NCBI RefSeq assembly: GCF_000768705.1
Contig: NZ_AVPJ01000005.1
Span: forward strand, 186,001 to 250,000
Source: Knoellia sinensis KCTC 19936
GTDB lineage: Bacteria > Actinomycetota > Actinomycetes > Actinomycetales > Dermatophilaceae
Length of the DNA stretch: 64,000 nucleotides
Direction of reading: 5' to 3'
Each line of letters begins with the position of its first letter. Within the stretch, counting starts at the first letter, position 1. A program made the translations under genes and the position numbers. Positions 24,976 through 35,813 of the stretch are shown here, piece after piece. Below the pieces are notes generated by a model that searched no databases, was not told the origin of the DNA, and was given only the letters and a program-made list of their open reading frames with translations.

Positions 24976-26508
24976 ATGGCACTTCCAGCCCCTCACTCAT
25001 GGTGGATCGACTCGGCGCCCGCGCCCGACCGGTCCGGCGCCACGCTCCCGGCGACGGCAGACGTCGTCGTCGTCGGTGCCGGCATCGCCGGGCTCACCGC
25101 GGCGTGGCACCTGGCCCAGGCCGGCCGGGGTGTCCTTCTCCTCGAGGCCGCCCCGGTCGCGAGCGGGGTCAGTGGTCACACGACCGCCAAGGTCTCCGCC
25201 CAGCACGGGTTGCGCTACGACCAGCTCAGCCGTCGCAAGAGCCCGGAAGCCGCAGGCGCCTACGCGCGAGCCCAACGCGAGGCGCTGGAGTGGATCGACG
25301 CCCAGGTGGCCGAGCACGGCGTGGAGTGCGCGTGGGAGCGGATCCCGACCAACCTCTACTCCACGGACGACAAGGACGTCCACGCCTACAAGGCGGAGGC
25401 CGCCGCGTGCACTGCGGCCGGCCTGCCGTCGAGCGTCGAGACAGGGGCTTCCACCCTGCCGTTCGACGTGACTGCCGTGCTGCGCATGGACGACCAGGCG
25501 CAGTTCCACCCGAGGCAGTGGCTCCTGCATCTCGCCGAGAAGATCGAACAGGCCGGCGGCGTCATCGTCGAGGGCTGCCGCGTCACCGGCGTCGAGGACC
25601 ACGGGCGCACCGTCGTCACAGCCGACCACCGGGTCGCGGCGCAGGACGTCCTCATCACGTCGCACTTCCCGATCCTCGACCGAGGCGGCTACTTCGCGCG
25701 TCTCGAACCCATCCGCGACCTCGTCGTCAGCGGACTCGTCGATCCCGCGAAGGCGCCGGACGCGGCCTACCTCTGCACGAGCGAATCGCGCTCGTTCCGC
25801 ACGGTCCCCGACAGCGACGGGGGCGTGCGCTTGATCGTCGGCGGTGAGAACTACCGAGTCGGCACCAAGACCGACGTCGAAAGCGGGTATGCCGCGCTCG
25901 CGGACTTCGCGGCGACGCACTTCGGGGTCACCGAGGTGACCCACCGCTGGTCCGCCCACGACCTCGTCACCCCGGACCACGTGCCCTACGTCGGGCCCTT
26001 CCACCCCGGCGCCGACCACCTGTGGGTGGCCACGGGGTTCAACCTGTGGGGGATGACCGGTGGCACGGCCGGTGGCCGACTCGTCGCCGATCAGGTCCTC
26101 GGCCGGGCCGACGAGGAGCTGGCCACGCTCTTCGACCCGGCGCGCGCGGATCTCGACGTGGCCGCCGGCGTCGCCAAGGACAACGCGGTCGTGGCCAAGC
26201 ACCTCGTCACCGACCTGCTCAAGGCGGCGACGACGGAGGGTTCGGTGGAATCCCTGGCTCCGGGCGAGGCGCGTGTCGGGCGGATCGGCGGCCAGCTCGT
26301 GGCGTCCTACCGTGACGAGGCGGGCACGGTTCACAGCGTCAACGCGCGGTGCACCCACCTCGGCTGTGCCCTGGCGTTCAACAACGCCGAGCGTTCGTGG
26401 GACTGCCCCTGCCACGGGTCACGGTTCGCCCTCGACGGTTCGGTCCTGCACGGACCCGCGACCGCGGCACTGAGCGTTCATGGCAATGCGGAGGACGAGA
26501 AGGCCTGA
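24976..26508 (+). CDS. FAD-dependent oxidoreductase fused to a C-terminal Rieske domain
   Basis: 510-aa protein. A DAO-type FAD domain (VVVVGAGIAGLTAAWHLAQA, TGFNLWGMTGGTAGGRLVAD) covers about 25-400. The last 90 residues are a Rieske [2Fe-2S] domain with CTHLGC and CPCHGSRF supplying the two Cys and two His ligands. Electrons probably pass between flavin and cluster; the substrate is unknown. GGAGGA precedes the ATG. Upstream, GTTTAC (24912-24917), 14 nt and GGGCAA loosely resemble a SigB-type promoter (GTTTAA/GGGTAT), which would tie it to the nearby sigma factor; weak. A palindromic repeat terminator follows. Confidence 0.9.
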   Translation: MALPAPHSWWIDSAPAPDRSGATLPATADVVVVGAGIAGLTAAWHLAQAGRGVLLLEAAPVASGVSGHTTAKVSAQHGLRYDQLSRRKSPEAAGAYARAQREALEWIDAQVAEHGVECAWERIPTNLYSTDDKDVHAYKAEAAACTAAGLPSSVETGASTLPFDVTAVLRMDDQAQFHPRQWLLHLAEKIEQAGGVIVEGCRVTGVEDHGRTVVTADHRVAAQDVLITSHFPILDRGGYFARLEPIRDLVVSGLVDPAKAPDAAYLCTSESRSFRTVPDSDGGVRLIVGGENYRVGTKTDVESGYAALADFAATHFGVTEVTHRWSAHDLVTPDHVPYVGPFHPGADHLWVATGFNLWGMTGGTAGGRLVADQVLGRADEELATLFDPARADLDVAAGVAKDNAVVAKHLVTDLLKAATTEGSVESLAPGEARVGRIGGQLVASYRDEAGTVHSVNARCTHLGCALAFNNAERSWDCPCHGSRFALDGSVLHGPATAALSVHGNAEDEKA

Positions 26509-26520
26509 CTCCCCTGGAAC

Positions 26521-26570
26521 GCGAGCACGCGGCATACGGAGAAAAATTCTCTCGTATGCCGCGTGCTGCG
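26521..26570. terminator. GGCATAC palindromic repeat, convergent terminator
   Basis: Arms GCACGCGGCATACG (26525-26538) and 26553-26566 pair perfectly over 14 bp; the intervening GAGAA and TTCTC extend the stem around an AAA loop. It lies between the convergent FAD oxidoreductase and lipoprotein genes and so can serve both. It is nearly identical, loop and right flank included, to the copy at 36.6 kb. Confidence 0.75.
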
Positions 26571-26579
26571 GTTGCGCTG

Positions 26580-27098
26580 TCAGCCGTCAGTGTCCGAGGT
26601 GGGTAGTTGTGGGGGATCGGGGTTCGGGTCGACTGCCTCGACATCCATCACGGCCGTGCGACCACTGGCGAATTCCAGTGTCACGGTGACGAATTCGGCG
26701 CCACGCACCTGCTCCTCGATGTCGTGCAGGACAAGGTGCGGCGCGCCTCGCTCGAGCTGCGCCCACTCCATGGTCGGGAGGTCGACGGGGAACGCACCCT
26801 CACTCAAGGTGACCTTCGAGGCGATCGGGCTGCTGGCCCCGGTGAGGGTCCGGGGCTCGCCCGAACTGTTGTGCAGCCACACATACAGGGGCACGTCGTC
26901 TCCGGTCTCCCACCCGTCAGGGTCCTCGGGCGCCTCGAGGTGGGCGTAGCGGATCTTGACGCCGTCGATCTCGAGGTTGGTGCCGGGTGAGTCGCCCGTC
27001 GTGGTGGGGTAGGTGGCACACGACGTCAGGACGAGGACAGCGGTGACGGCAGTCGCCGCTCGGCGGATGCTCGCGATGTGGCTGCTGGTTGTCTTCAT
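26580..27098 (-). CDS. Lipoprotein with divergent PCu(A)C-like copper-chaperone domain
   Basis: 172-aa lipoprotein: basic start, hydrophobic stretch and lipobox (AVLVLTSCATY), with Cys at about 27. The mature part follows the PCu(A)C fold pattern (LTGASSPIASKVTL, then LERGAPHLVLHDI and VTVTLEFASG). The canonical copper ligands of that family (H-x10-M-x21-H-x-M) are mostly absent: HLVL replaces HxM, and the first His is Ser. It may therefore not bind copper the usual way. It diverges from the peptide-transporter operon across 243 nt in which I see no other gene. Confidence 0.75.
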   Translation of the reverse strand: MKTTSSHIASIRRAATAVTAVLVLTSCATYPTTTGDSPGTNLEIDGVKIRYAHLEAPEDPDGWETGDDVPLYVWLHNSSGEPRTLTGASSPIASKVTLSEGAFPVDLPTMEWAQLERGAPHLVLHDIEEQVRGAEFVTVTLEFASGRTAVMDVEAVDPNPDPPQLPTSDTDG

Positions 27099-27341
27099 GA
27101 CTTCACTGTGCCCCGAGGGGTTCTCTCCGAACCCCACGCTCTCGTTGCGGTTTCGCGGGTGCATCACGGTGGGGTGGCCAGTGTTGCGGCTCGATGACGG
27201 CCGCTTTGAGGTTGCGTGACGAAGCGCCCAGATGGGTCCCCGAGGGGTGGTGTCGGCGCCGGTCGAGTGGCTTTCTGGACTCATGGCCGAATGCCCAACA
27301 CCGGCGCGGCAGTGAGTCACAGGAGAGAGAAGGCGGACGCC

Positions 27342-28982
27342 ATGACACGGCAACGCATGAAGATCTGGATGGCCATCACGGCCGGGGCCGCACTCACGGC
27401 CACGGCCTGTGGTGGCGCGAGTGAGAGCGGCGGCGAAGACACCGGCGAGAGCGGCGGAAGTTTCTCGATGTACGTCTGCGAACCAGAGCACCTGATCCCG
27501 CAGAACACCAACGAGACGTGCGGCGGCGAGGTGCTGGGTGCGCTGTTCACCCCACTGGTGAGCTTCACGGCCGACGAGAGCGAGATGACGTTCGACGACG
27601 CCATCGCCGAGTCGATCGAGTCCGACGACCAGAAGGTCTGGACGATCAGGCTCAAGGAGGGTTTCACCTTCCACAACGGCGAGCCCGTTGACGCGCAGTC
27701 CTACGTCCGGGCCTGGAACGCCGGCGCCTACGGACCCAATGCCTACGGCAACAACTACTTCTTCGCCAACATCGAGGGTTATGACGCACTCAACCCCAAG
27801 GACCCCGATGGTGACGGTGCACAGAAGCCCCCGGCGCCGAGCACCAAGGAGCTGAGCGGGCTCAAGGTCATCGACGACAGGACCTTCGAGGTCACGCTCA
27901 CCGCTCCGTTCAGCCAGTTCCCGCTGACTGTCGGCTACACGGCGTTCTTCCCACTGCCCAAGGCCTACGAGGACGACCCCAAGGCCTTCGAGGAGAGTCC
28001 GATCGGCAACGGTCCGTTCATGATGGACGGCACCTGGCAGCACGACCAGCAGATCAAGGTCAAGCGGTACGAGAACTACAAGGGTGACAAGGCGAAGGCC
28101 GATGCGGTGACGTTCAAGATCTACTCGAACGTCAACACGGCATACAACGACTTGCTCGGCGGCAACCTCGACATCATGGATTCACTGCCGCCCGAGCGAC
28201 TGGGTGAGGCCAAGTCACAGTTCGGCGAGCGCTTCGTCGAGCGACCCAGCTCGAGCTTCACCTACGTCGGGTTCCCGTTGTACGACCCGAAGTTCGAGGA
28301 CCCGAAGTTGCGCCAGGCCTTCTCGATGGCCATCGACCGGCAGGCAATCATCGACGCGATCTTCAGCGGCGCCTACCAGCCTGCGAAGTCCGTGGTCTCA
28401 CCGGTCGTGACCGGTTCGCGTGAGGACCCGTGTGGTGAGCCCTGCACCTACAACCCGGAACGGGCCAAGCAGTTGCTCCAGGAGGCTGGCGGCTGGAGCG
28501 GGCCGCTGACCCTGTGGTTCAACAGCGGTGCCGGCCACGAGAAGTGGATGGAGGCCGTCTCCAACCAGCTCCGCAGCAACCTCGGCATCACCGACATCCA
28601 GTTCAAGTCACTCGAGTTCGCTGAGTACCTCGGCCTGCTCGACTCCGAGAAGATCACTGGACCGTTCCGTCTTGGCTGGGTCATGGACTACCCGAGCCCG
28701 CAGAACTACCTGGAGCCGATCCACAGTTCAGGCGGCTCGTCGAACAACACGACCTACTCCAACAAGGCGGTCGACGACCTCATCGCCGAGGGCAATGCGG
28801 CGGACAGTGTCGAGGCGGGTATCGAGGCCTACAACAAGGCCGAGGACCTGATCCTCGAGGACATGCCGATCATCCCCATGTGGTTCGGCAAGGTCCAGGC
28901 CGGTCACTCCGACCATGTCGACAACGTCGTCATCGACGCGTTCACCCGCGTTCGACTCGAGGACGTGACGGTCAACCAGTAG
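27342..28982 (+). CDS. Peptide ABC transporter substrate-binding lipoprotein
   Basis: 546-aa family-5 solute-binding protein (DppA/OppA type), anchored by a lipobox (AALTATACGGAS). Family features: VWTIRLKEGFTFHNGEPVDA, RQAFSMAIDRQAIIDAIF, and YNKAEDLILEDMPIIPMWFG. An inserted acidic DPDGDG turn is present near 165. It delivers oligopeptides (or similar) to the membrane components encoded just downstream. The start at 27342 gives a normal signal; an ATG at 27357 is an alternative. First gene of a five-gene operon. Confidence 0.92.
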   Translation: MTRQRMKIWMAITAGAALTATACGGASESGGEDTGESGGSFSMYVCEPEHLIPQNTNETCGGEVLGALFTPLVSFTADESEMTFDDAIAESIESDDQKVWTIRLKEGFTFHNGEPVDAQSYVRAWNAGAYGPNAYGNNYFFANIEGYDALNPKDPDGDGAQKPPAPSTKELSGLKVIDDRTFEVTLTAPFSQFPLTVGYTAFFPLPKAYEDDPKAFEESPIGNGPFMMDGTWQHDQQIKVKRYENYKGDKAKADAVTFKIYSNVNTAYNDLLGGNLDIMDSLPPERLGEAKSQFGERFVERPSSSFTYVGFPLYDPKFEDPKLRQAFSMAIDRQAIIDAIFSGAYQPAKSVVSPVVTGSREDPCGEPCTYNPERAKQLLQEAGGWSGPLTLWFNSGAGHEKWMEAVSNQLRSNLGITDIQFKSLEFAEYLGLLDSEKITGPFRLGWVMDYPSPQNYLEPIHSSGGSSNNTTYSNKAVDDLIAEGNAADSVEAGIEAYNKAEDLILEDMPIIPMWFGKVQAGHSDHVDNVVIDAFTRVRLEDVTVNQ

Positions 28983-29087
28983 CCCGGTCTGGGGGCCGAT
29001 CCAGGGAACGGCCCCAAGAGGCGGCTGGCGACGGCGTCACCACCTGTCGTCGCCAGTCGTCCACCACCCACTCCGAAGGAGGGCGTC

Positions 29088-30011
29088 ATGGGCAGGTACA
29101 CCGCACGGCGGCTCCTGCAGATGCTGCCGGTGTTCATCGGCACGACATTCCTGATCTTCGCCCTGGTGTTCGCGATCCCCGGGGACCCGATCCGGGCATT
29201 GGCCGGCGACCGGCCGATCTCACCCTCGACCGTCGCGACGTTGCGTGAGGAGTACAACCTCGACGACCCGCTGGTCGTCCAGTACGGCAAGTACATGGCC
29301 GGACTCGTGCAGGGTGACTTCGGCAAGGACTACAACGGTCGAGAAGTCGTGGACATCATGGCCCACAGGTTCCCGGTGACCATCCGGCTGGCCCTCGTCG
29401 CCTTCATCTTCGAGATCCTCATCGGTCTCGTGGCCGGCGTGGTCGCAGCCCTGCGGCGTCGGTCTTACCTCGACACGCTCGTGCTGGTGACGACCACGGC
29501 GATCGTCTCGATCCCGACGTTCGTGCTCGGGTTCACCCTGCAGTTGTTGCTCGGGGTGAAGTTGGGGTGGTTCCCCATCGCCGGCATCTCGCAGGGGTGG
29601 TACAGCTACCTTCTGCCCGGATTCGTGCTGGGTGCACTGTCCCTCGCCTACGTCGCGCGCCTGACCCGGACCAGCCTCGTCGAGAACCTGCGGGCCGACT
29701 ACGTCCGGACGGCGACGTCCAAGGGACTGAGCCGCAAGCGGGTGGTCGGACGCCACGCCCTGCGCAACTCGCTCATCCCCGTCGTCACCTACCTCGGCAT
29801 CGACCTTGGCGCGCTCATGGGCGGCGCGATCGTCACCGAGGGCATCTTCAACCTCCCCGGGATCGGGCAGCAGGTCTTCCTCTCGGTCCGTGCCCAGGAG
29901 GGCCCGGTCGTCGTCGGGATCGTGACTGCTCTCGTTCTCGTCTTCATCTTCGCCAACCTCGCCGTGGATCTCCTCTACGGCGTCCTCGACCCGAGGATCC
30001 GCTATGAGTGA
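29088..30011 (+). CDS. Peptide ABC transporter permease (OppB/DppB type)
   Basis: 307-aa inner-membrane permease of the BPD_transp_1 family. N-terminal family signature RRLLQMLPVFIGTTFLIFAL, six membrane segments, and the EAA loop in DYVRTATSKGLSRKRVVGRH, which contacts the ATPase. AAGGAGGG lies 5 nt before the ATG. It overlaps the next permease gene by 8 nt. Works as a heterodimer with the OppC-type subunit. Confidence 0.93.
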   Translation: MGRYTARRLLQMLPVFIGTTFLIFALVFAIPGDPIRALAGDRPISPSTVATLREEYNLDDPLVVQYGKYMAGLVQGDFGKDYNGREVVDIMAHRFPVTIRLALVAFIFEILIGLVAGVVAALRRRSYLDTLVLVTTTAIVSIPTFVLGFTLQLLLGVKLGWFPIAGISQGWYSYLLPGFVLGALSLAYVARLTRTSLVENLRADYVRTATSKGLSRKRVVGRHALRNSLIPVVTYLGIDLGALMGGAIVTEGIFNLPGIGQQVFLSVRAQEGPVVVGIVTALVLVFIFANLAVDLLYGVLDPRIRYE

Positions 30012-30981
30012 CAAGACCCGCAGCCGACCGGACACGCGTGACGTCGAGCCCCGCGGAGCGGCCCGCGACCAGACCGGTGCCACCGGTGCAGCCGCCGACC
30101 CCTCCGGTGGCGAGGCGGCCGGTGAGCTCTCCGGACGCAGCGCGAGTCTGTGGGCCGATGCATGGCGGGAGCTGCGGCACGACAAGATCTTCCTGGTCGC
30201 CGCAGCCGTCGTCACGGTGTTCGTCGTCATGGCCGCCTTCCCCGTCGTCTTCACGCGCACCAACCCCCGCTCGTGCGACCTGTCCCGGTCGCTCGGTCGT
30301 CCCAGCTCCGAGAACTGGTTCGGCTACGACCTGCTCGGGTGCGACTACTACGCCCAGGTCGTCCATGGTGCCCGCGTCTCCATCGTCATCGGCATCCTCG
30401 TCACCGTGATCGCCGTGGCGATCGCTCTCGTGCTCGGCAGTCTGTCGGGCTACTACGGCGGGATCACCGACTCGATCATCGCCCGCTTCACCGACGTGGT
30501 CTTCGGCCTGCCCTTCATCCTCGGTGCGATCGTCATCCTCACCGTCTTCGAGAACCGCGGCCTTTTCCAGGTCACCCTCGTTCTGGCGGTTCTCGGGTGG
30601 ACGACGATGACCCGTCTCATGCGCTCGTCGGTGATTTCCGTGCGGGACAGCGACTACGTCCTGGCGGCCCGCGCTCTTGGCACCAGCGACTTCAGGATCC
30701 TCACGCGGCACATCCTGCCCAATGCCATTGCACCCGTCGTCGTCTACGCCACGATCTATGTTGGGATCGTCATCGCCGCCGAGGCCACGTTGTCGTTCCT
30801 CGGCGTGGGGCTCCAGCTGCCCGCGATCTCGTGGGGCCTCATGATCTCCGACGCCCAGTACCGCATCGCCGAGGCGCCGCACCTGCTGCTGTTCCCGGGC
30901 ATGTTCCTCAGCCTCACGGTGCTGTCCTTCATCCTCATGGGTGACGCTCTGCGCGACGCCCTCGACCCGAAGCTTCGGTGA
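30004..30981 (+). CDS. Peptide ABC transporter permease (OppC/DppC type)
   Basis: 325-aa permease. The first 55 residues are a polar N-terminal extension (RSRPDTRDVEPRGAARDQTG), longer than in OppC of enterobacteria. The N-terminal OppC domain and six membrane helices follow, with the EAA loop at DYVLAARALGTSDFRILTRH. A hydrophobic block near SFLGVGLQLPAISWG is family-typical. It overlaps the OppB-type gene by 8 nt and precedes the ATPase gene by 10 nt. Confidence 0.93.
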   Translation: MSDKTRSRPDTRDVEPRGAARDQTGATGAAADPSGGEAAGELSGRSASLWADAWRELRHDKIFLVAAAVVTVFVVMAAFPVVFTRTNPRSCDLSRSLGRPSSENWFGYDLLGCDYYAQVVHGARVSIVIGILVTVIAVAIALVLGSLSGYYGGITDSIIARFTDVVFGLPFILGAIVILTVFENRGLFQVTLVLAVLGWTTMTRLMRSSVISVRDSDYVLAARALGTSDFRILTRHILPNAIAPVVVYATIYVGIVIAAEATLSFLGVGLQLPAISWGLMISDAQYRIAEAPHLLLFPGMFLSLTVLSFILMGDALRDALDPKLR

Positions 30982-30991
30982 GGAGCGCGCC

Positions 30992-33029
<2,038 letters not shown>

Positions 33030-33073
33030 GTTGGGCACGGTGATTCGACGTGTTCGGGGGCCATGATGGAGGG

Positions 33074-33754
33074 ATGAACCGCCGGGTACTCCTCATCGAT
33101 GACGACCCCCGCATCCGTCAGGTGCTCGGGCTCGCGCTCCGGGGCGAGGGCTACACCGTCGACGTGGCCGAGACGGCCGCCGAGGGCCTCGCCGCCCTGA
33201 CGGCCTCCTCGCCCGACGTGGTTCTGCTCGACGTGATGCTTCCGGATGAGGACGGCTTCTCCGTATGCCGTGAGATCCGCGCCCGCAGCCACGTCCCCGT
33301 CATCATGGTCACCGCCCGCACCGACAGCCACGACGTGGTGGCGGGACTGGAGTCGGGCGCCGACGACTATGTCAGCAAGCCGCTGATGGCCAAGGAACTG
33401 TCGGCTCGGATTCGGGCTCTGTTGCGCCGGGCGGGGCCACGCCAGGACGAGGCGGAGGAGTTCACCGTCGGCGACCTCACCATCCGGCTGCGTGAGGCCG
33501 AGGTGCTGCGGGACGACACCCCGCTCTCCCTGACCCACACCGAGTTCAAACTCCTGGCCGAACTTGCCCGCGAACGCGGCGGGGTGTGCAGCCGTGAGGT
33601 TCTCCTGCAACGGGTCTGGGGCTATGACTACTTCGGCGACAGCCGCATCGTCGACGTCCACGTGAGTCGCCTGCGGGCCAAGCTCGAGAGTGACCCGGGC
33701 CAACCGCGCCATGTCGTCACCGTCCGGGGACACGGCTATCGCCTCGTGCCATGA
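33074..33754 (+). CDS. OmpR-family two-component response regulator
   Basis: 226-aa DNA-binding response regulator. Receiver domain 1-115 with the acidic pair LLIDDDPR, phosphoacceptor Asp in VVLLDVMLPDEDG, and Lys in YVSKPL. Winged-helix domain about 135-226 (LSLTHTEFKLLAELARERGG, RIVDVHVSRLRAKLE, TVRGHGYRL). Its stop overlaps the histidine-kinase start (ATGA). GGAGGG lies almost against the ATG, so initiation may be weak or leaderless; a GTG at 33050 is an alternative. Confidence 0.93.
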   Translation: MNRRVLLIDDDPRIRQVLGLALRGEGYTVDVAETAAEGLAALTASSPDVVLLDVMLPDEDGFSVCREIRARSHVPVIMVTARTDSHDVVAGLESGADDYVSKPLMAKELSARIRALLRRAGPRQDEAEEFTVGDLTIRLREAEVLRDDTPLSLTHTEFKLLAELARERGGVCSREVLLQRVWGYDYFGDSRIVDVHVSRLRAKLESDPGQPRHVVTVRGHGYRLVP

Positions 33755-35112
33755 CGGGTTCTCGGGACCTGACGCCTCGCCGGGTCACCGGTCTTCGGAC
33801 CCGTGTGGGGCTGGCGCTCGCCGCCACCGCGGTGCTGGTGCCGGCACTGCTCGCCCTGACGCTCTGGTTCGTGGTGACGAGCTACCTCGTGTCGCAACGG
33901 GAGCGGCTCGCGCTGGCTCAGGCGGAGAGCAATGTCGCGGTCGTCGAGAGGGCCCTCGGCCAGCCAGATACCCCCATCCCGGAGGTGCTGAATGGTCTGC
34001 CGCGCACCACGGACACGGCGATCCTGCTGAGGCATCGTGGCGGGTGGTACGGCACGTCCGTCGCTCCGAATCCTGACGCATTGCCCAAGGCACTCACGCA
34101 GCTCGTCATGACCGGGACGGCTGCTTCACAACGTGTCAGCATGGGCGGAACTCCGGTGCTTGTCATCGGTCTCCCCATGACGGAGACGTCCTATCTTCAG
34201 GTGTTTCCGCTGACCGAGCTCGACGAGACCCACCGCACGCTCAGCACGGCATTGGTGGGCGTCAGCACCCTTGCTGCGGCGGCGGGGGTCTTCCTTGGTC
34301 GGGCTGCGGGGCGTCGGGCGCTTGCTCCGCTCTCACCGGTCATCGAGGCGACCAAGGCGATCGCCGACGGCAACCTCGCGACCCGTCTCGACGGCGCGGG
34401 TGACCCCGATCTGGACGAGGTGGCGACTGCGTTCAACCGGACCGCGGAGCGCCTCCAGCGGAGGGTCGCCGCGGACGAGCGCTTCGCCGGCGACGTCAGT
34501 CACGAGATGCGCACGACCCTCATGGCGATGCTCAACGCGTTCGAACTGGTCGAGTCCGGACCGGACCTGCCTCCGGCCTCTCGGGAGGCGTTCGTGTTGC
34601 TGGGCACCGAGCTACGTCGGTTCTCCGTCATGGTCGAGGAGCTCCTCGAGATCTCCCGCGCCGGCGAGGGCGATGTTGGCCTGGTTCTTGAGCAGGTCAT
34701 CATCGGCGACCTTGTCGCGGCCGCCGCCGACCGCACAGCAGGGCGGCAGGTCACCCACATCTCACCCAGCATCGAACGACTACGCATGCGCGTCGACAAG
34801 CGGCGCATCGAACGGGTCGTCACCAACCTTGTTCACAACGCCGAGGTGCATGGGAACGGAGTGGTGCAGGTGGCCGTCGAGCCGTACGCCCATGGCGCAC
34901 GGATCTTCGTCGACGACGCAGGGCCCGGCGTTGCTCCCGACCGCCGCGAACGGATCTTCGAGCGATTCGCCACGGAGACCGCCGGGGGAGTGGGCCTCGG
35001 ACTGTCCATCGTCGCCCGTCACGTGCACCAGCACGGCGGATCGGTGTGGGTCGGCGACCGCCCCGGTGGCGGAGCCCGATTCATCGTCGAGTTACCCGAG
35101 GAGCGGGCATGA
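33751..35112 (+). CDS. Sensor histidine kinase
   Basis: 453-aa membrane kinase. TM1 about 15-45 (GLALAATAVLVPALLALTLW), extracytoplasmic sensor about 50-155, TM2 about 160-185, then HAMP. The H-box is VSHEMRTTLMAMLNAF, where Met and Thr replace the usual Leu and Pro of SHELRTPL. N-box RRIERVVTNLVHNAEVHG, G1 DDAGPGVAPDRRERIFERF and G2 GGVGLGLSIVARH are intact. It is coupled by 4-nt overlaps to the response regulator and to a GerMN lipoprotein, an arrangement resembling mtrA-mtrB-lpqB. The signal is unknown. Confidence 0.92.
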   Translation: MTGSRDLTPRRVTGLRTRVGLALAATAVLVPALLALTLWFVVTSYLVSQRERLALAQAESNVAVVERALGQPDTPIPEVLNGLPRTTDTAILLRHRGGWYGTSVAPNPDALPKALTQLVMTGTAASQRVSMGGTPVLVIGLPMTETSYLQVFPLTELDETHRTLSTALVGVSTLAAAAGVFLGRAAGRRALAPLSPVIEATKAIADGNLATRLDGAGDPDLDEVATAFNRTAERLQRRVAADERFAGDVSHEMRTTLMAMLNAFELVESGPDLPPASREAFVLLGTELRRFSVMVEELLEISRAGEGDVGLVLEQVIIGDLVAAAADRTAGRQVTHISPSIERLRMRVDKRRIERVVTNLVHNAEVHGNGVVQVAVEPYAHGARIFVDDAGPGVAPDRRERIFERFATETAGGVGLGLSIVARHVHQHGGSVWVGDRPGGGARFIVELPEERA

Positions 35113-35813
35113 CGAGGAGCCGCGCTGTCCTCGCGCTGATGGCTGCAGCTCTCCTCATCGCGGGTTGCGGTGTCTCACTCCAGGATGAGCCGGAGCGCAT
35201 CGACCGAGACCGCGCCACTCCCGGCACGACCGCGCCGAGCGCTGAAGCCGGCCAACTCGAGGCCACCGTGTACCTCGTCCGCGACGATCGGCTCGTGCCG
35301 GTGCAACGCCGGTTGCGCAGGACTGACGGAACCGAGTTACTGCGGTCGTTGTTCGCGGGTCCACTGGCGGACGAACGCAAGCTCGGCCTGCGGACCGCCC
35401 TCCTTCCGGGGCTTGCGGCAGGCCGCGTGTCCCTCGTCGACTCGGTCGCCGTCGTCGAAGTCCCGGCGCAGGTCGCACAGCGGGAAGGTCCTGACCACGT
35501 CCTCGCCGTGGCACAGATCGTGTTCACCCTGACGACGGCCGAGGGCGTGCGCAGCGTGCAACTGGCCCGATCCGGAACCCCGACACCGGCACCCGCCGGG
35601 GACGGGCATCTCGTGGTTCGGCCCTTGACGCGGGCCGACTTCGTCGACAAAGCACCCACGCAGAGTCCGGGACGCCTACGCCGACCTGAGCTCGCCATGT
35701 ATGGATCGGGCGTTGCGAGTCCTTGTGTGCCGACACCGGCGGGACGAAAATTGACCTGTGAGGTGAAAGGAGATCGTGATGAATGCTCAATCGAAATCCG
35801 AGCGACTTCGTAA
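35109..35813 (+). CDS. GerMN-domain lipoprotein
   Basis: 234-aa lipoprotein (lipobox AALLIAGCGVS). A GerMN domain spans about 45-165 (ATVYLVRDDRLVPVQRRLRR, LRSLFAGPLADERKLGLRTA, VAVVEVPAQVAQREGP). GerMN domains also occur in LpqB, which modulates the MtrB kinase. The ATG overlaps the kinase stop, so a regulatory partnership with this kinase is likely (inference). Unlike LpqB there is no beta-propeller. The last 35 nt overlap the next gene, and the final residues (TCEVKGDRDECSIEIRATS) read through its ribosome site, so the true C-terminus may have been lengthened by loss of a stop. Confidence 0.83.
   Translation: MTRSRAVLALMAAALLIAGCGVSLQDEPERIDRDRATPGTTAPSAEAGQLEATVYLVRDDRLVPVQRRLRRTDGTELLRSLFAGPLADERKLGLRTALLPGLAAGRVSLVDSVAVVEVPAQVAQREGPDHVLAVAQIVFTLTTAEGVRSVQLARSGTPTPAPAGDGHLVVRPLTRADFVDKAPTQSPGRLRRPELAMYGSGVASPCVPTPAGRKLTCEVKGDRDECSIEIRATS

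Noticed and set aside
27099-28043. Long leftward frame extending the lipoprotein upstream
   Set aside because: It runs through the start of the peptide-transport operon; the lipoprotein signal begins at 27098.
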